64,000 nucleotides of DNA from Phocaeicola faecium (GCF_014837055.1 NZ_JACSPQ010000005.1:1-64000); one strand, 5' to 3'; numbered from the stretch's first letter, positions 8,430 to 17,204 are shown. A program made the numbers and translations. Notes: generated from the sequence alone by a model not told the origin.

Positions 8430-9320
8430 TCAGAGTAATTTCAGCAAATCTTTTTCACGCTTTAAGTCGTCCACATTCTTCTCCGGCGAGACCAGCATCA
8501 TACTCTTAATCACGTCGCCCGGTTCGCAGGTGTAGTGGTAATATGACAGTTGATCCTCGGTCAGTTTCTCCTTCGGAATCACCTCGGTATGCAGTTTGGC
8601 AAATTCGTCTAATGAGATTTCGTCTCCCTGCCGAATGAAGATAATCCGCCGCGCTATGGGATTACGGTTGTAATCGTGCGTCAGATAAATTCCCTTTAAA
8701 AAGGTAGGATATTCGATGATGGGCAGTTGGAGATATACCACTTTCAGCGCCAACTGCAAACGTTTCTGTTCGTTGAACATCAGGTAACCTATCTGGAAAG
8801 GAGAAAAAAGTCCCACCCCCGTGTAATAATCGCCCGACATGTTTTGCGAGTAAACTTTCGGCATCGTGTCGCCATCGGTAATGGAAGCAATCATGTACGG
8901 TTCAACTTTCAGTCCGTCAGAGAAAGAAGAGGAGCTGTATGCCAGATACAGTCCGGTATACACCCCGGCATTGGGCAGGTAATTGATGGCTTCTTTCTCA
9001 ATGTCGTCCAGAAACGGACGTCCGTTGTTCTTCGAGTTAATCAGTCGCGGCTCAATGGCATGAACCTTTTCGTAGAGAGCGTCCAAACAGCCCAACAGTT
9101 TGCGTTTCGATACATTGTTTACCTGTTGGAGCGATTTGTCGAGTGCCTTTTCCTTCTCTTCCCCGTTGGAAAGCAAGTTTACATACATAGGCAATACCGA
9201 AGAATACAGCGACGACAGCACGCTCGAAGCGATGTCGGTTTCTTCGGATATGTCTTTCATTCTTACTCCCGATTCGCGGAGTTTTTTCATCCTTTCGTAA
9301 AGAGATACTAATCTGTCCAT
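8430..9320 (-). CDS. HTH-like putative phosphonate regulator, paralogue 2
   Basis: 296 residues, clear full-length paralogue of 3260-4147 (shared VNNVSKRKLLG, KVEPYMIA, FNEQKRLQLAL, GIYLTHDYNRNPIARRI, YYHYTCEPGDVI). The N-terminal region GVRMKDISEETDIASSVLSS looks like a helix-turn-helix. The region between residues 100 and 190 is the least conserved between the two, as expected if each senses a different ligand. It is divergent from the second transporter, and its own -7 element lies at 9340-9347. I do not recognise the family; the regulator role is inferred from the repeated gene arrangement. Confidence 0.6.
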   Translation of the reverse strand: MDRLVSLYERMKKLRESGVRMKDISEETDIASSVLSSLYSSVLPMYVNLLSNGEEKEKALDKSLQQVNNVSKRKLLGCLDALYEKVHAIEPRLINSKNNGRPFLDDIEKEAINYLPNAGVYTGLYLAYSSSSFSDGLKVEPYMIASITDGDTMPKVYSQNMSGDYYTGVGLFSPFQIGYLMFNEQKRLQLALKVVYLQLPIIEYPTFLKGIYLTHDYNRNPIARRIIFIRQGDEISLDEFAKLHTEVIPKEKLTEDQLSYYHYTCEPGDVIKSMMLVSPEKNVDDLKREKDLLKLL

Positions 9321-9339
9321 AAGCTGAGTCTTGTTGAGG

Positions 9340-9347
9340 CAAAAATA
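9340..9347 (-). promoter_or_regulatory. -7 promoter element of HTH-like gene 2
   Basis: Minus strand reads TATTTTTG (TAnnTTTG), 20 bp upstream of the ATG at 9320. The candidate operator at 9357-9374 would cover its -33 region, which would suit autoregulation. Confidence 0.5.
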
Positions 9348-9356
9348 CGATTAAGA

Positions 9357-9374
9357 TGTTACAATAGTATTTCA
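9357..9374. promoter_or_regulatory. Candidate operator 2 shared by the two phosphonate promoters
   Basis: TGTTACAATAGTATTTCA matches the element at 4211-4228 at 14 of 18 positions by eye, with identical ends TGTTACAA and TTTCA. It stands 128 bp before the transporter -7 box and next to the -33 region of HTH-like gene 2. Confidence 0.35.
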
Positions 9375-9484
9375 TTTGTTGCATTTTTATGACATTATCT
9401 TTTAATAAACATAACATTATAAATACAGGGCAGCCGGCTTTTATAATACATAATAAATTAATTCTTTCAGACGGTTTCTTGGTG

Positions 9485-9492
9485 TAGTTTTG
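9485..9492 (+). promoter_or_regulatory. -7 promoter element of second phosphonate operon
   Basis: TAGTTTTG fits TAnnTTTG and lies 40 bp before the ATG at 9532. It overlaps an in-frame TTG at 9490, so that TTG cannot be the start. Confidence 0.5.
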
Positions 9493-9531
9493 CTCCCGAA
9501 AAATTTAGAAACATCTTATTATCAGGTTTAT

Positions 9532-10851
9532 ATGGAACAGATTACGAAAAACAAGAAACTTTCAGAAGTGCTTCTGATTCTGTGGGCGGGTGGAGCTGCC
9601 CTGCTCTCTTATTCGTTGGTTTACGCATTGCGAAAACCTTATACAGCCGCTTCGTTCGACGGGCTGACCTTTTTCGGCAGCGATTACAAGGTGGCTGTAA
9701 CTACCATTCAGATTTTAGGATATGTGATTGCAAAGTTTTTCGGCATCAAGATTATTTCGGAGCTGAAAAAAGAAAACCGCTTCCGTTTCTTTGTCGGTTC
9801 GGCAATTCTTGCCGAGGCAGCTCTTATAGGTTTCGGTATGCTGGATACTCCGTACAATGTGATAGCCATGTTTGTCAACGGACTTTCGTTAGGATGTATG
9901 TGGGGAGTGATATTCAGCTTCATCGAAGGCCGTAAGGTGACCGATATACTTGCCAGTCTGTTGGGCGTAAGCATGGTTTTCAGTTCGGGTGTGGCGAAGA
10001 GCTTCGGTTTGTTTGCCATGAACGAAATGCACATCGATCAATTCTGGATGCCGGCAGTTATCGGCGGTTTTGCCCTGCCTCTGCTGGTTTTTATGGGATA
10101 TATGTTGAAAAGACTGCCTCAGCCTACGGCAGAAGACATCGCCCTGCGCAATGAGCGTGTGGTGTTGGACGGCAAGGGACGTAAGGCACTCTTTATGAAG
10201 TACGCGCCGATATTGTCACTCTTGTTTGTCGGTAACTTCATGCTGCTCGTGCTTCGCGACATCAAAGAAGACTTCCTTGTTTACATCCTTGACATGAGTA
10301 ACCAGTCGTCGTGGATGTTTGCCCGCATCGACACCATTGTTACACTGATAATCTTGGGACTGTTTGCACTGTTCATCTTCTTCCGCAGCAACATCAAAGC
10401 CTTGCTCTGGCTGATGACGCTGGTAATAGCAGGCTGTCTCACCATGACATACGTGTCGTACCATTACGAAACCCTTGACTTGGAACCGGTAACTTGGTTG
10501 TTTATCGAAAGTCTCTCGCTCTACATTGCATACCTGACTTTCCAAACCATTTTCTTCGACCGCTTTATCGCTTGCTTCCGCATTAAGGGAAATGTGGGAT
10601 TCTTTATCGCAATGATTGATTTCATCGGCTATTTGGGAACCGTTACCTTGCTCTCTACCAAAGAGTTCTTAGATATCAACATCGAATGGTTTGCCCTGTT
10701 CAATCACATAGCCTGCGCGGTAGGTGCGGTATGTACTGTCCTTTTCACGGTAGCGGGAATACTGATTTATCGGAAATACAACAAGACTTTCCGACTGAAA
10801 GAAGCCGACAAGACTTACATGAATACACAATATAACATACTATCGGAATAA
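9532..10851 (+). CDS. Polytopic membrane transporter, putative aminophosphonate importer 2
   Basis: 439 residues, paralogue of the transporter at 4375; about half of the aligned residues look identical by eye (LLSYSLVYALRKPYTAASF, NGLSLGCMWGVIFSF, LPQPTAEDIA, LRDIKEDFLVY, KGNVGFFIAMIDFIGYLGT). About ten to twelve membrane segments. The tail is short and lacks the Lys/Glu extension of paralogue 1. I chose ATG 9532 because it aligns with the paralogue start and lies downstream of the -7 box. The FAD oxidoreductase gene starts three bases after its stop, so the imported compound is probably that enzyme's substrate. Confidence 0.75.
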   Translation: MEQITKNKKLSEVLLILWAGGAALLSYSLVYALRKPYTAASFDGLTFFGSDYKVAVTTIQILGYVIAKFFGIKIISELKKENRFRFFVGSAILAEAALIGFGMLDTPYNVIAMFVNGLSLGCMWGVIFSFIEGRKVTDILASLLGVSMVFSSGVAKSFGLFAMNEMHIDQFWMPAVIGGFALPLLVFMGYMLKRLPQPTAEDIALRNERVVLDGKGRKALFMKYAPILSLLFVGNFMLLVLRDIKEDFLVYILDMSNQSSWMFARIDTIVTLIILGLFALFIFFRSNIKALLWLMTLVIAGCLTMTYVSYHYETLDLEPVTWLFIESLSLYIAYLTFQTIFFDRFIACFRIKGNVGFFIAMIDFIGYLGTVTLLSTKEFLDINIEWFALFNHIACAVGAVCTVLFTVAGILIYRKYNKTFRLKEADKTYMNTQYNILSE

Positions 10852-10854
10852 AAA

Positions 10855-12081
10855 ATGGAAAAGAATTACGACATTATCATTATAGGCGGAGGGCTGTTAG
10901 GATGTGCCACGGCATATCAGCTTGCCAAGCGTAATGCTGGGAAGATATTGCTTCTCGATGGAAACGAAATAGCTTCGCAGGCATCATCGCGGGCTGCCTG
11001 CCTGTTGACGAGGGCACGCACAAAGCCGGGACTGATGGAGATTGTTCAGGAAACGTATGACTGTATCGAAGAAATCGAACACTTGTTGGGCGAATCGCTC
11101 GAACTCCAGCAGTGCGGAAGCATCACCATCGCTTCGTCGGAGGCTTCGCTGAAAGAGGTGGAGACATTGGAAAATGCGGCTACACGGTTTGGCATCCCGA
11201 ACGAACGCATCACCCGTGAACGTACGCAGGAACTTTTGCCGTGGATTGATGCCGAAGCCGTAGACGTGGCGCTGTATATGCCCACCGATGCGTTTATCGA
11301 TTCGGCACTGCTTTGTTCAGGCTATGCAAAAGCCGCTGCCAAGTTGGGTGTGGAACTGCGTCCGAACTGCAAGGTGAAAGAAATCGTAACCGCTGACCGG
11401 AAAATAGCTGGCATCAAGCTCTGTGACGATGAAGTTGTGTCGGCTCCCGTGGTGGTCAATGCCGCCGGAGCATGGGCAAACCTGCTGATGCGTCCGCTTG
11501 GCGTAGGGCTTCCTTTTACGCCCGTCCGCAGTCACTTCTGGATAACGGAGATTGACAAAAAACGTTTTCCGGCGGGACATCCCTTTACGGTAATCCCCGA
11601 TGCACGGGCATTTACACGTTCCGACGTAGGTGCATTGATCATCGGACTGCGTGAAAGTCATTGTCAGGCATTCAATCCCGATACGCTGACCGAGAAGTTG
11701 GAAGACTTTGACTTCAATAAAGCAGCGAAATGGACGGTGCTGGATGAATGTGCTCCGCTGCTGAAACGTTACTTGCATGACATCGACGACCTGCCCATCG
11801 CTCACTACATGTCAGGACCTTCCTGTTACGTTCCCGATGCTTTTTTCATTATCGGAGCTGTAAAACCTTACGAAGGACTGTATACCGTAACAGGTTGTTG
11901 TGGCGGTGGAGTAGCTGCCGGAGGCGGAATGGGACGTTTGGCTGCCGAACTGATTCTGGGTGAACAGCCGTTTGTCGACCCCATCCGGTTTGCTCCCGAA
12001 CGCTTTGGCGAGGTTAATCCTTTTTCTCCTGAATTCCAGCAGCGGTGTGCCGATGCCCGTTCCAATAAAAAGGGTGGATAA
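10855..12081 (+). CDS. DAO-family FAD-dependent amine oxidoreductase
   Basis: 408 residues. The N-terminal dinucleotide-binding motif is DIIIIGGGLLGCATAYQLA, followed by the typical glycine-rich C-terminal FAD segment (VTGCCGGGVAAGGGMG, about residues 345-360). The fold is that of D-amino acid oxidase, sarcosine oxidase, glycine oxidase and dimethylglycine dehydrogenase. It sits between a phosphonate-type transporter and an ETF pair, so it probably passes electrons to ETF and acts as a dehydrogenase. Related FAD enzymes in phosphonate clusters of other bacteria oxidise AEP or N-methyl-AEP. The substrate here is inferred, not seen. Confidence 0.8.
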   Translation: MEKNYDIIIIGGGLLGCATAYQLAKRNAGKILLLDGNEIASQASSRAACLLTRARTKPGLMEIVQETYDCIEEIEHLLGESLELQQCGSITIASSEASLKEVETLENAATRFGIPNERITRERTQELLPWIDAEAVDVALYMPTDAFIDSALLCSGYAKAAAKLGVELRPNCKVKEIVTADRKIAGIKLCDDEVVSAPVVVNAAGAWANLLMRPLGVGLPFTPVRSHFWITEIDKKRFPAGHPFTVIPDARAFTRSDVGALIIGLRESHCQAFNPDTLTEKLEDFDFNKAAKWTVLDECAPLLKRYLHDIDDLPIAHYMSGPSCYVPDAFFIIGAVKPYEGLYTVTGCCGGGVAAGGGMGRLAAELILGEQPFVDPIRFAPERFGEVNPFSPEFQQRCADARSNKKGG

Positions 12082-12141
12082 CAGATACTTGTCTATTACA
12101 AGCCTCTAAACAGTTGTAACAATAAACAGAAAATCGAATCA

Positions 12142-12921
12142 ATGAAACGCTATATTGTATTTTTAAAGCAAGTTCCCGCCTCAACAAAAGTTGGGATAGA
12201 CCCTGTAACCAAAACCTTGAAACGTTCGTCGGCACTGACTCAGACCAATCCGGATGATTTGTATGCCTTGCAAGCAGCCCTCGACTTAAGTCGCGCCACG
12301 GGAGCAGAAGTCGTAGCCGTCAGCATGGGTCCGGCTTCGGCAGAAGAAGTGTTGCGCGAAGCGCTTCAGCGTGGGGCAGACCGTGCCATCCTGCTCTCTT
12401 CTCCCGCCTTTGCCGGCAGCGATACATGGTGTACCAGCTTGGTGCTGGCTTCAGCCATTCGTCGGATAGGAGAGTACGACCTCTTGTTTTTCGGGCGGAT
12501 GGCAATCGACGGCGATACGGCGCAGGTAGGTCCGGAAGTAGCCGGTCAGTTAGACATCCCGCAGATAACCTGCCTCTCGGCGATTGAAAACGTATCGGCA
12601 GACCGTATTTGCGTAAGCCGGAGGGTGGGAAACCTGACGCAGCGTATGGAAGTAAAGACTCCTTGTGCCGTTATGGTGAGTCGCGAGAATGGAGAACTGG
12701 CTTCTCCCACCCTGTCGGGATGGCGGCGCGCACAGGCTCAGGAGATTACCCGCTGGAGCGAAACCGACCTCGGATTAGACCGCTCATTGATAGGGCTGTA
12801 TGCTTCGCCAACGAAGGTAGTTACCACCGCCGTTCCCCAAGTAACCAAAAATATCCGGTGGCTTGACGGTGGGGGTGAGGTCTTTGCTATCATTCAATCA
12901 TTTGTTCAACCTTCTTGTTAA
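12142..12921 (+). CDS. etfB: Electron transfer flavoprotein beta subunit (EtfB)
   Basis: 259 residues. The N-terminus YIVFLKQVPASTKVGIDP is typical of EtfB. The segment MAIDGDTAQVGPEVAG matches the form AIDGDTAQVGP found in bifurcating-type ETFs of anaerobes. Respiratory ETFs usually have an AIDDDxNQ form there. The C-terminus has SPTKVV. With EtfA it binds FAD and takes electrons from a partner dehydrogenase, here most likely the DAO-family enzyme 60 bp upstream. The next gene begins 12 bp downstream. Bifurcating or confurcating activity is only suggested by the motif. Confidence 0.9.
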   Translation: MKRYIVFLKQVPASTKVGIDPVTKTLKRSSALTQTNPDDLYALQAALDLSRATGAEVVAVSMGPASAEEVLREALQRGADRAILLSSPAFAGSDTWCTSLVLASAIRRIGEYDLLFFGRMAIDGDTAQVGPEVAGQLDIPQITCLSAIENVSADRICVSRRVGNLTQRMEVKTPCAVMVSRENGELASPTLSGWRRAQAQEITRWSETDLGLDRSLIGLYASPTKVVTTAVPQVTKNIRWLDGGGEVFAIIQSFVQPSC

Positions 12922-12933
12922 AATACCAATCGT

Positions 12934-14139
12934 ATGACAGACAATACTTCTTTTGCGCTTCGTGTGCTGAACGACCGTTGTACAGGTTGCGGGCTGTGTG
13001 CCGATACCTGTGCTTACCATGCCATCCGTTTTACTGATTATCCCGAAATAGACCCATACGCTTGTCGCCTGTGCGGAAGTTGTGTACAGGCATGTCCCGC
13101 TGAGGCTTTGCAAATGACCGAACCGGAAAATTCCTGCTCTGTCACATCCTCCGGACAATCGTCGAAAGGTATTTGGGTACTTGCTGAAGTAGAAAATAAT
13201 GAACTTGCACCGGTTACCAAAGAATTGTTGGGTAAAGCGGTGGAACTCTCGACAAAACTTCATCAAGACGTTGAGGTTGTTTTGGTGGGACGCGAAGTAG
13301 TCTCGCTCGCACCGTGTCTGATAGCTTACGGAGCCAAACGTGTACATGTGGTGGAAAATGAATTGTTTGCTTCGTTCATCGAAGAAAACTATGCCCGTGC
13401 GGTGGTGGAGCTGGTTGGAAAACACAATCCTGAAATTCTGCTGGTAGGAGCTACGCTTCGCGGTCGCGGACTGTCGGCCCGCATAGCCTCGTTGCTGCAA
13501 ACCGGACTTACAGCCGATTGTACCGAGTTGGATATTGATTCGGAGACCGGACTGCTTCATCAGATACGCCCTGCCTTTGGCGGAAACCTGATGGCAACCA
13601 TTGTAACCCCCGACCGTCGTCCGCAAATGGCATCGGTTCGTCCGGGAATCATGAAAGCCATCATTCCGGATGCTTCGGCAGAAGGCGAAATCATCCGTCA
13701 CGATTTCTCGGCATTTGAAGGCGATAACCGCATCCGTCTGATTAGTGAAATTACGGAAGCAATCAGCGAAGAGTCGTTAAGCAACAGCAAAATCATCATT
13801 GGAGTAGGGCGCGGCGTTAAGAATAAAGAAACGGTGGCACAGATTCATCGCTGGGCAGAGCGTTTGGGGGCTGTGGTGGCAGGTTCGCGTGCAGCTGTAG
13901 AAGCCGGACTGATTGATGCCCGGATGCAAGTAGGACAGACGGGACACACCATTGCGCCGGATTTATACATTGCCATCGGCATCAGCGGACAGATTCAGCA
14001 CACGGCGGCTATCACCGGAGCTAAGAAAATCATAGCGATTAACCCCGACCGCACAGCTCCGATATTCAACGTGGCAGATTATGGGTGGAATACATCAGTA
14101 GAAGAAGCATTACCCCAACTGACAAACGGATGGTTATGA
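12934..14139 (+). CDS. etfA: Electron transfer flavoprotein alpha subunit with N-terminal 2x[4Fe-4S] ferredoxin domain
   Basis: 401 residues. Residues about 12-55 form a ferredoxin with two C-x2-C-x2-C-x3-C clusters (CTGCGLCADTC and CRLCGSCVQAC). Residues about 70-260 are the EtfA N-domain. The C-terminal FAD domain has GVGRGVKNKE, AGSRAAVEAGL, VGQTGHTIAP, ISGQIQHTAAI and INPDRTAPIF-ADYG. Such ferredoxin fusions occur in ETFs of strict anaerobes, for example lactate and caffeyl-CoA systems. The domain could link the complex to the ferredoxin pool. The stop overlaps the porin start as ATGA. Confidence 0.93.
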   Translation: MTDNTSFALRVLNDRCTGCGLCADTCAYHAIRFTDYPEIDPYACRLCGSCVQACPAEALQMTEPENSCSVTSSGQSSKGIWVLAEVENNELAPVTKELLGKAVELSTKLHQDVEVVLVGREVVSLAPCLIAYGAKRVHVVENELFASFIEENYARAVVELVGKHNPEILLVGATLRGRGLSARIASLLQTGLTADCTELDIDSETGLLHQIRPAFGGNLMATIVTPDRRPQMASVRPGIMKAIIPDASAEGEIIRHDFSAFEGDNRIRLISEITEAISEESLSNSKIIIGVGRGVKNKETVAQIHRWAERLGAVVAGSRAAVEAGLIDARMQVGQTGHTIAPDLYIAIGISGQIQHTAAITGAKKIIAINPDRTAPIFNVADYGWNTSVEEALPQLTNGWL

Positions 14140-15260
14140 AAAAACTGTTGACCTGCATGGTTATCTTCTTTGTCGGAATGATAACACTACAAGCCCAAGA
14201 GTCTTTAAAAGTCAAGTTCCGTTCGCGTGCCTTGCTGGATGCCACGCTGTCGGGCTATGGAAAAGAAAGCACGCAGGGATATTACCGGTTGGAAGACTTC
14301 CGGGTGGGTTTTAAAGCAACCTACCAGAAGTTTGAAGTAAAAGCAGACATCGGTCTCGGGGGAGGAAAAGTCGCCATCAAGGATTTGCTGTTGAATTACC
14401 ATTTCAAGAACAGCGTGCTTTCTTTCGGCAACGGCTACGAACCCTTTTCGATGGATATGCTCATCAGTACCGCCGACCTGCGTTTTCATCAGTCGGCAGC
14501 CTCGGTCTTGGCGTTTACCAACAGCCGAAAGTTAGGCGCTACCTACCATTTTTACAATAATCACTGGTATCTGGCTACGGGAGTTTATACACATAATGAT
14601 ATCAACAAGCTCGGCAGCGAACAGAAAAATGCTTTCGTATCGACTTCGCGCGTGGTGTGGCGCAAAATGGAAGAAGAGCATCGGCTGTTTCATATCGGCG
14701 GAGCTTTCTCATTCCGCACGAAAGAAGTAAACACCGATACACCTCCCACTGGCAGCATATCGAGTGCCGGAGTTACATCCATGTTTCCGGCATCCATGCT
14801 CGAAGCCGAAATCCCCAATATGGGTACGGAAGTAAAGGGGTTGGTTGAGGCACTGTATACAGCTCCCCGTTTCATGCTTCAGGCAGAATACTACTTCGAC
14901 CGCATGAATCGCACCGCAGGCGGAAAGGCATATCGTCCGCACGGCGGATACATTCAAGGAGGTTTTTTGCTGAAAGGACGAGGATTTGAGTACGATGTCA
15001 TGTATGGCGTTCCCGGTCGCCCCGTTACGCCGCAGGCGATAGAGTTGGTAGCCCGTTTCAACTATACAGACCTCAACGATGGGAGTGCCGGCATAATGGG
15101 AGGCGAAGAAAAAGACCTCTCAGTGGGTGTAAACTTTTACTTGAACCAATATTTTGGAGTAAAACTAAACGGAAGCTACGTATGGGTGGGCGACCATTGC
15201 AATGAGTTCTACCGGGAAAACTTCTTTTTGGCACAGTTGCGGCTGCAGTATATATTTTAA
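14136..15260 (+). CDS. OprP/OprO-like outer-membrane porin
   Basis: 374 residues from ATG 14136 (MKKLLTCMVIFFVGMITLQAQ signal peptide). This start overlaps the etfA stop; the longer frame from 14085 lies inside etfA and lacks a leading signal sequence. The mature protein is rich in alternating aromatic/polar beta strands. It has the phosphate-selective porin pattern: YYRLEDFRVGFKATYQKFEV, IKDLLLNYHFKNSVLSFGNGYEPFSMDML, and a closing strand ending in Phe (LRLQYIF). As last gene of the operon it probably lets a phosphonate through the outer membrane. The anion specificity is inferred from family and context. Confidence 0.75.
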   Translation: MKKLLTCMVIFFVGMITLQAQESLKVKFRSRALLDATLSGYGKESTQGYYRLEDFRVGFKATYQKFEVKADIGLGGGKVAIKDLLLNYHFKNSVLSFGNGYEPFSMDMLISTADLRFHQSAASVLAFTNSRKLGATYHFYNNHWYLATGVYTHNDINKLGSEQKNAFVSTSRVVWRKMEEEHRLFHIGGAFSFRTKEVNTDTPPTGSISSAGVTSMFPASMLEAEIPNMGTEVKGLVEALYTAPRFMLQAEYYFDRMNRTAGGKAYRPHGGYIQGGFLLKGRGFEYDVMYGVPGRPVTPQAIELVARFNYTDLNDGSAGIMGGEEKDLSVGVNFYLNQYFGVKLNGSYVWVGDHCNEFYRENFFLAQLRLQYIF

Positions 15261-15271
15261 GTATTTTTCTT

Positions 15272-15279
15272 TACCTTTG
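15272..15279 (+). promoter_or_regulatory. -7 promoter element of helicase gene
   Basis: TACCTTTG, exact TAnnTTTG, just after the porin stop; both candidate ATGs (15301, 15313) lie downstream. Confidence 0.6.
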
Positions 15280-15300
15280 TGCAAGTCCGGATAAAACCGG

Positions 15301-17202
15301 ATGCTGAGAGAAATGAAAGAAAATACAACCATACAGTCTCCTATCCTTTATTTGCAACGTCAGTACGACTTGCTGCGGATGGAGTATGAATACGAAAAAG
15401 AACAGTTTAAACAACAGACGGAACTGATGGGCATCGGTCGCAAAATCAAGCGCGGGATGTGCTGGTATCCGTTAAACGTAGGACGCAGTTATTATAACGC
15501 ATTAAATCAGTTGGTGGTAGAGGTAGAACGGCGTGAGGATAAGGAAATCGAACACCTGTTTGAGTACGGACGCCCCGTCTGTTTTTTCACGCAGGAATTG
15601 TCCGGCAAGCTGAATTATCTGAATTTTACCGCTACCGTTAATTACGTCGACGAAGACCGTATGGTGGTTATCCTTCCAAACGCCGATGCGCTGCTCGCTT
15701 TACAAAGCAAGGAAGTGCTTGGCGTACAACTTTACTTCGATGAAACCAGTTATCGGCTGATGTTTGAAGCACTGAAACAGGTCATTGCGGCAAAAAACAA
15801 CCGGCTGGCAGAGCTGCGCGATATATTCCACGGCTCACAGCCTGCTTCCTCTTTTTCTTTCCAGCCCATGCGCTTCCCGTGGCTGAACCGCACGCAGGAA
15901 GAAGCCGTGAATAAGGTGTTGCACGCCAAAGATGTGGCAATAGTCCACGGGCCTCCGGGTACGGGAAAGACTACCACGCTGGTAGAGGCGATTTATGAAA
16001 CGCTGCACCGCGAAAATCAGGTTTTGGTGTGCGCGCAGAGTAACATGGCGGTGGATTGGATTAGCGAGAAGTTGGTCGACCGCGGGGTAAGTGTGCTCCG
16101 CATCGGCAATCCCAGCCGTGTGAACGACAAGATGCTGTCGTTCACCTACGAACGGCGTTTCGAGGCGCATCCCGATTATCCGCAACTGTGGAGCATCCGC
16201 AAAGCCATCCGCGAATTATACTCCAGAAGCCGGAAAGGGGCGGAACGTGAGTCGGTTCGTCAGAAGATAAATTCGTTGAAAGACCGTGCCACGGAGCTGG
16301 AGATACGCATCAACGAATCGCTTTTTGCCGAAGCCCGCGTGATAGCCTGTACGTTAGTAGGCAGTGCCAACCGCCTGTTGATGGGACAGAAGTATGGGAC
16401 GCTTTTTATTGACGAGGCGGCACAAGCCCTTGAACCTGCCTGCTGGATTCCCATCCGTAAGGCAGATCGGGTAATCCTTGCCGGCGACCATTGCCAGCTT
16501 CCTCCCACCGTGAAGTGTTTGGAAGCATTGCGTGCCGGATTAGGCGATACGCTTATGCAGTCGATTGTGCGCAACAAACCCGGCGTGGTGTCTCTGCTGA
16601 AACTCCAATACCGGATGAACGATGAGATAATGCGCTTTTCCTCCGATTGGTTTTACGGCGGGATGCTCCAATCGGCTCCCGAAGTGAAATACCGAAGCAT
16701 TCTCGACTTCGACACTCCGATAGAGTGGGTAAATACCGAAGGAATGGACTGTAACGAGGAGTTTGTTGGCGAGAATTACGGACGCATCAACAAGCCCGAA
16801 GCCGAACTCTCGGTCAATCAACTGAAGGAATACATCACCCGAATCGGCCGCACCCGTTTCCTTGAAGAACGTATTGATGTGGGACTGATTTCGCCTTACA
16901 AAGCGCAAGTACAATACCTGCGTCAGCTACTGAAGCGCGACGCATTCTTTAAGCCTTTCCGTCCGCTAATAACCGTCAACACCGTCGATGGCTTTCAGGG
17001 GCAAGAGCGCGACGTTATCCTCATCAGCCTCGTGCGAGCCAACGAAGAAGGGCAAATCGGTTTCCTCAACGACCTGCGCCGTATGAACGTAGCCATTACC
17101 CGCGCCCGTATGAAACTGATAATCTTAGGCGATGCCTCCACCCTGACCAAACATGCGTTTTATAAGAAATTGTACGAATACATTCAGGGTTTGAATACGT
17201 AA
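15301..17202 (+). CDS. Superfamily 1 DNA/RNA helicase, UPF1/IGHMBP2-like
   Basis: 633 residues. All SF1B helicase motifs are visible in order: Walker A VHGPPGTGKTTTLVEAIY (about 218-235), Ia CAQSNMAVDWISEKL, II FIDEAAQALEPACW, III LAGDHCQLPPTV, IV LKLQYRMNDEIM, V VNTVDGFQGQERDVILIS and VI RRMNVAITRARMKLII. The N-terminal 200 residues hold a beta-barrel-like region as in IGHMBP2/Dna2 relatives. It is probably cytoplasmic and acts on nucleic acid; the specific process is unknown. The start could be ATG 15301 or ATG 15313 (MKENTTIQSP). No partner gene is adjacent. Confidence 0.88.
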   Translation: MLREMKENTTIQSPILYLQRQYDLLRMEYEYEKEQFKQQTELMGIGRKIKRGMCWYPLNVGRSYYNALNQLVVEVERREDKEIEHLFEYGRPVCFFTQELSGKLNYLNFTATVNYVDEDRMVVILPNADALLALQSKEVLGVQLYFDETSYRLMFEALKQVIAAKNNRLAELRDIFHGSQPASSFSFQPMRFPWLNRTQEEAVNKVLHAKDVAIVHGPPGTGKTTTLVEAIYETLHRENQVLVCAQSNMAVDWISEKLVDRGVSVLRIGNPSRVNDKMLSFTYERRFEAHPDYPQLWSIRKAIRELYSRSRKGAERESVRQKINSLKDRATELEIRINESLFAEARVIACTLVGSANRLLMGQKYGTLFIDEAAQALEPACWIPIRKADRVILAGDHCQLPPTVKCLEALRAGLGDTLMQSIVRNKPGVVSLLKLQYRMNDEIMRFSSDWFYGGMLQSAPEVKYRSILDFDTPIEWVNTEGMDCNEEFVGENYGRINKPEAELSVNQLKEYITRIGRTRFLEERIDVGLISPYKAQVQYLRQLLKRDAFFKPFRPLITVNTVDGFQGQERDVILISLVRANEEGQIGFLNDLRRMNVAITRARMKLIILGDASTLTKHAFYKKLYEYIQGLNT

Positions 17203-17204
17203 TT

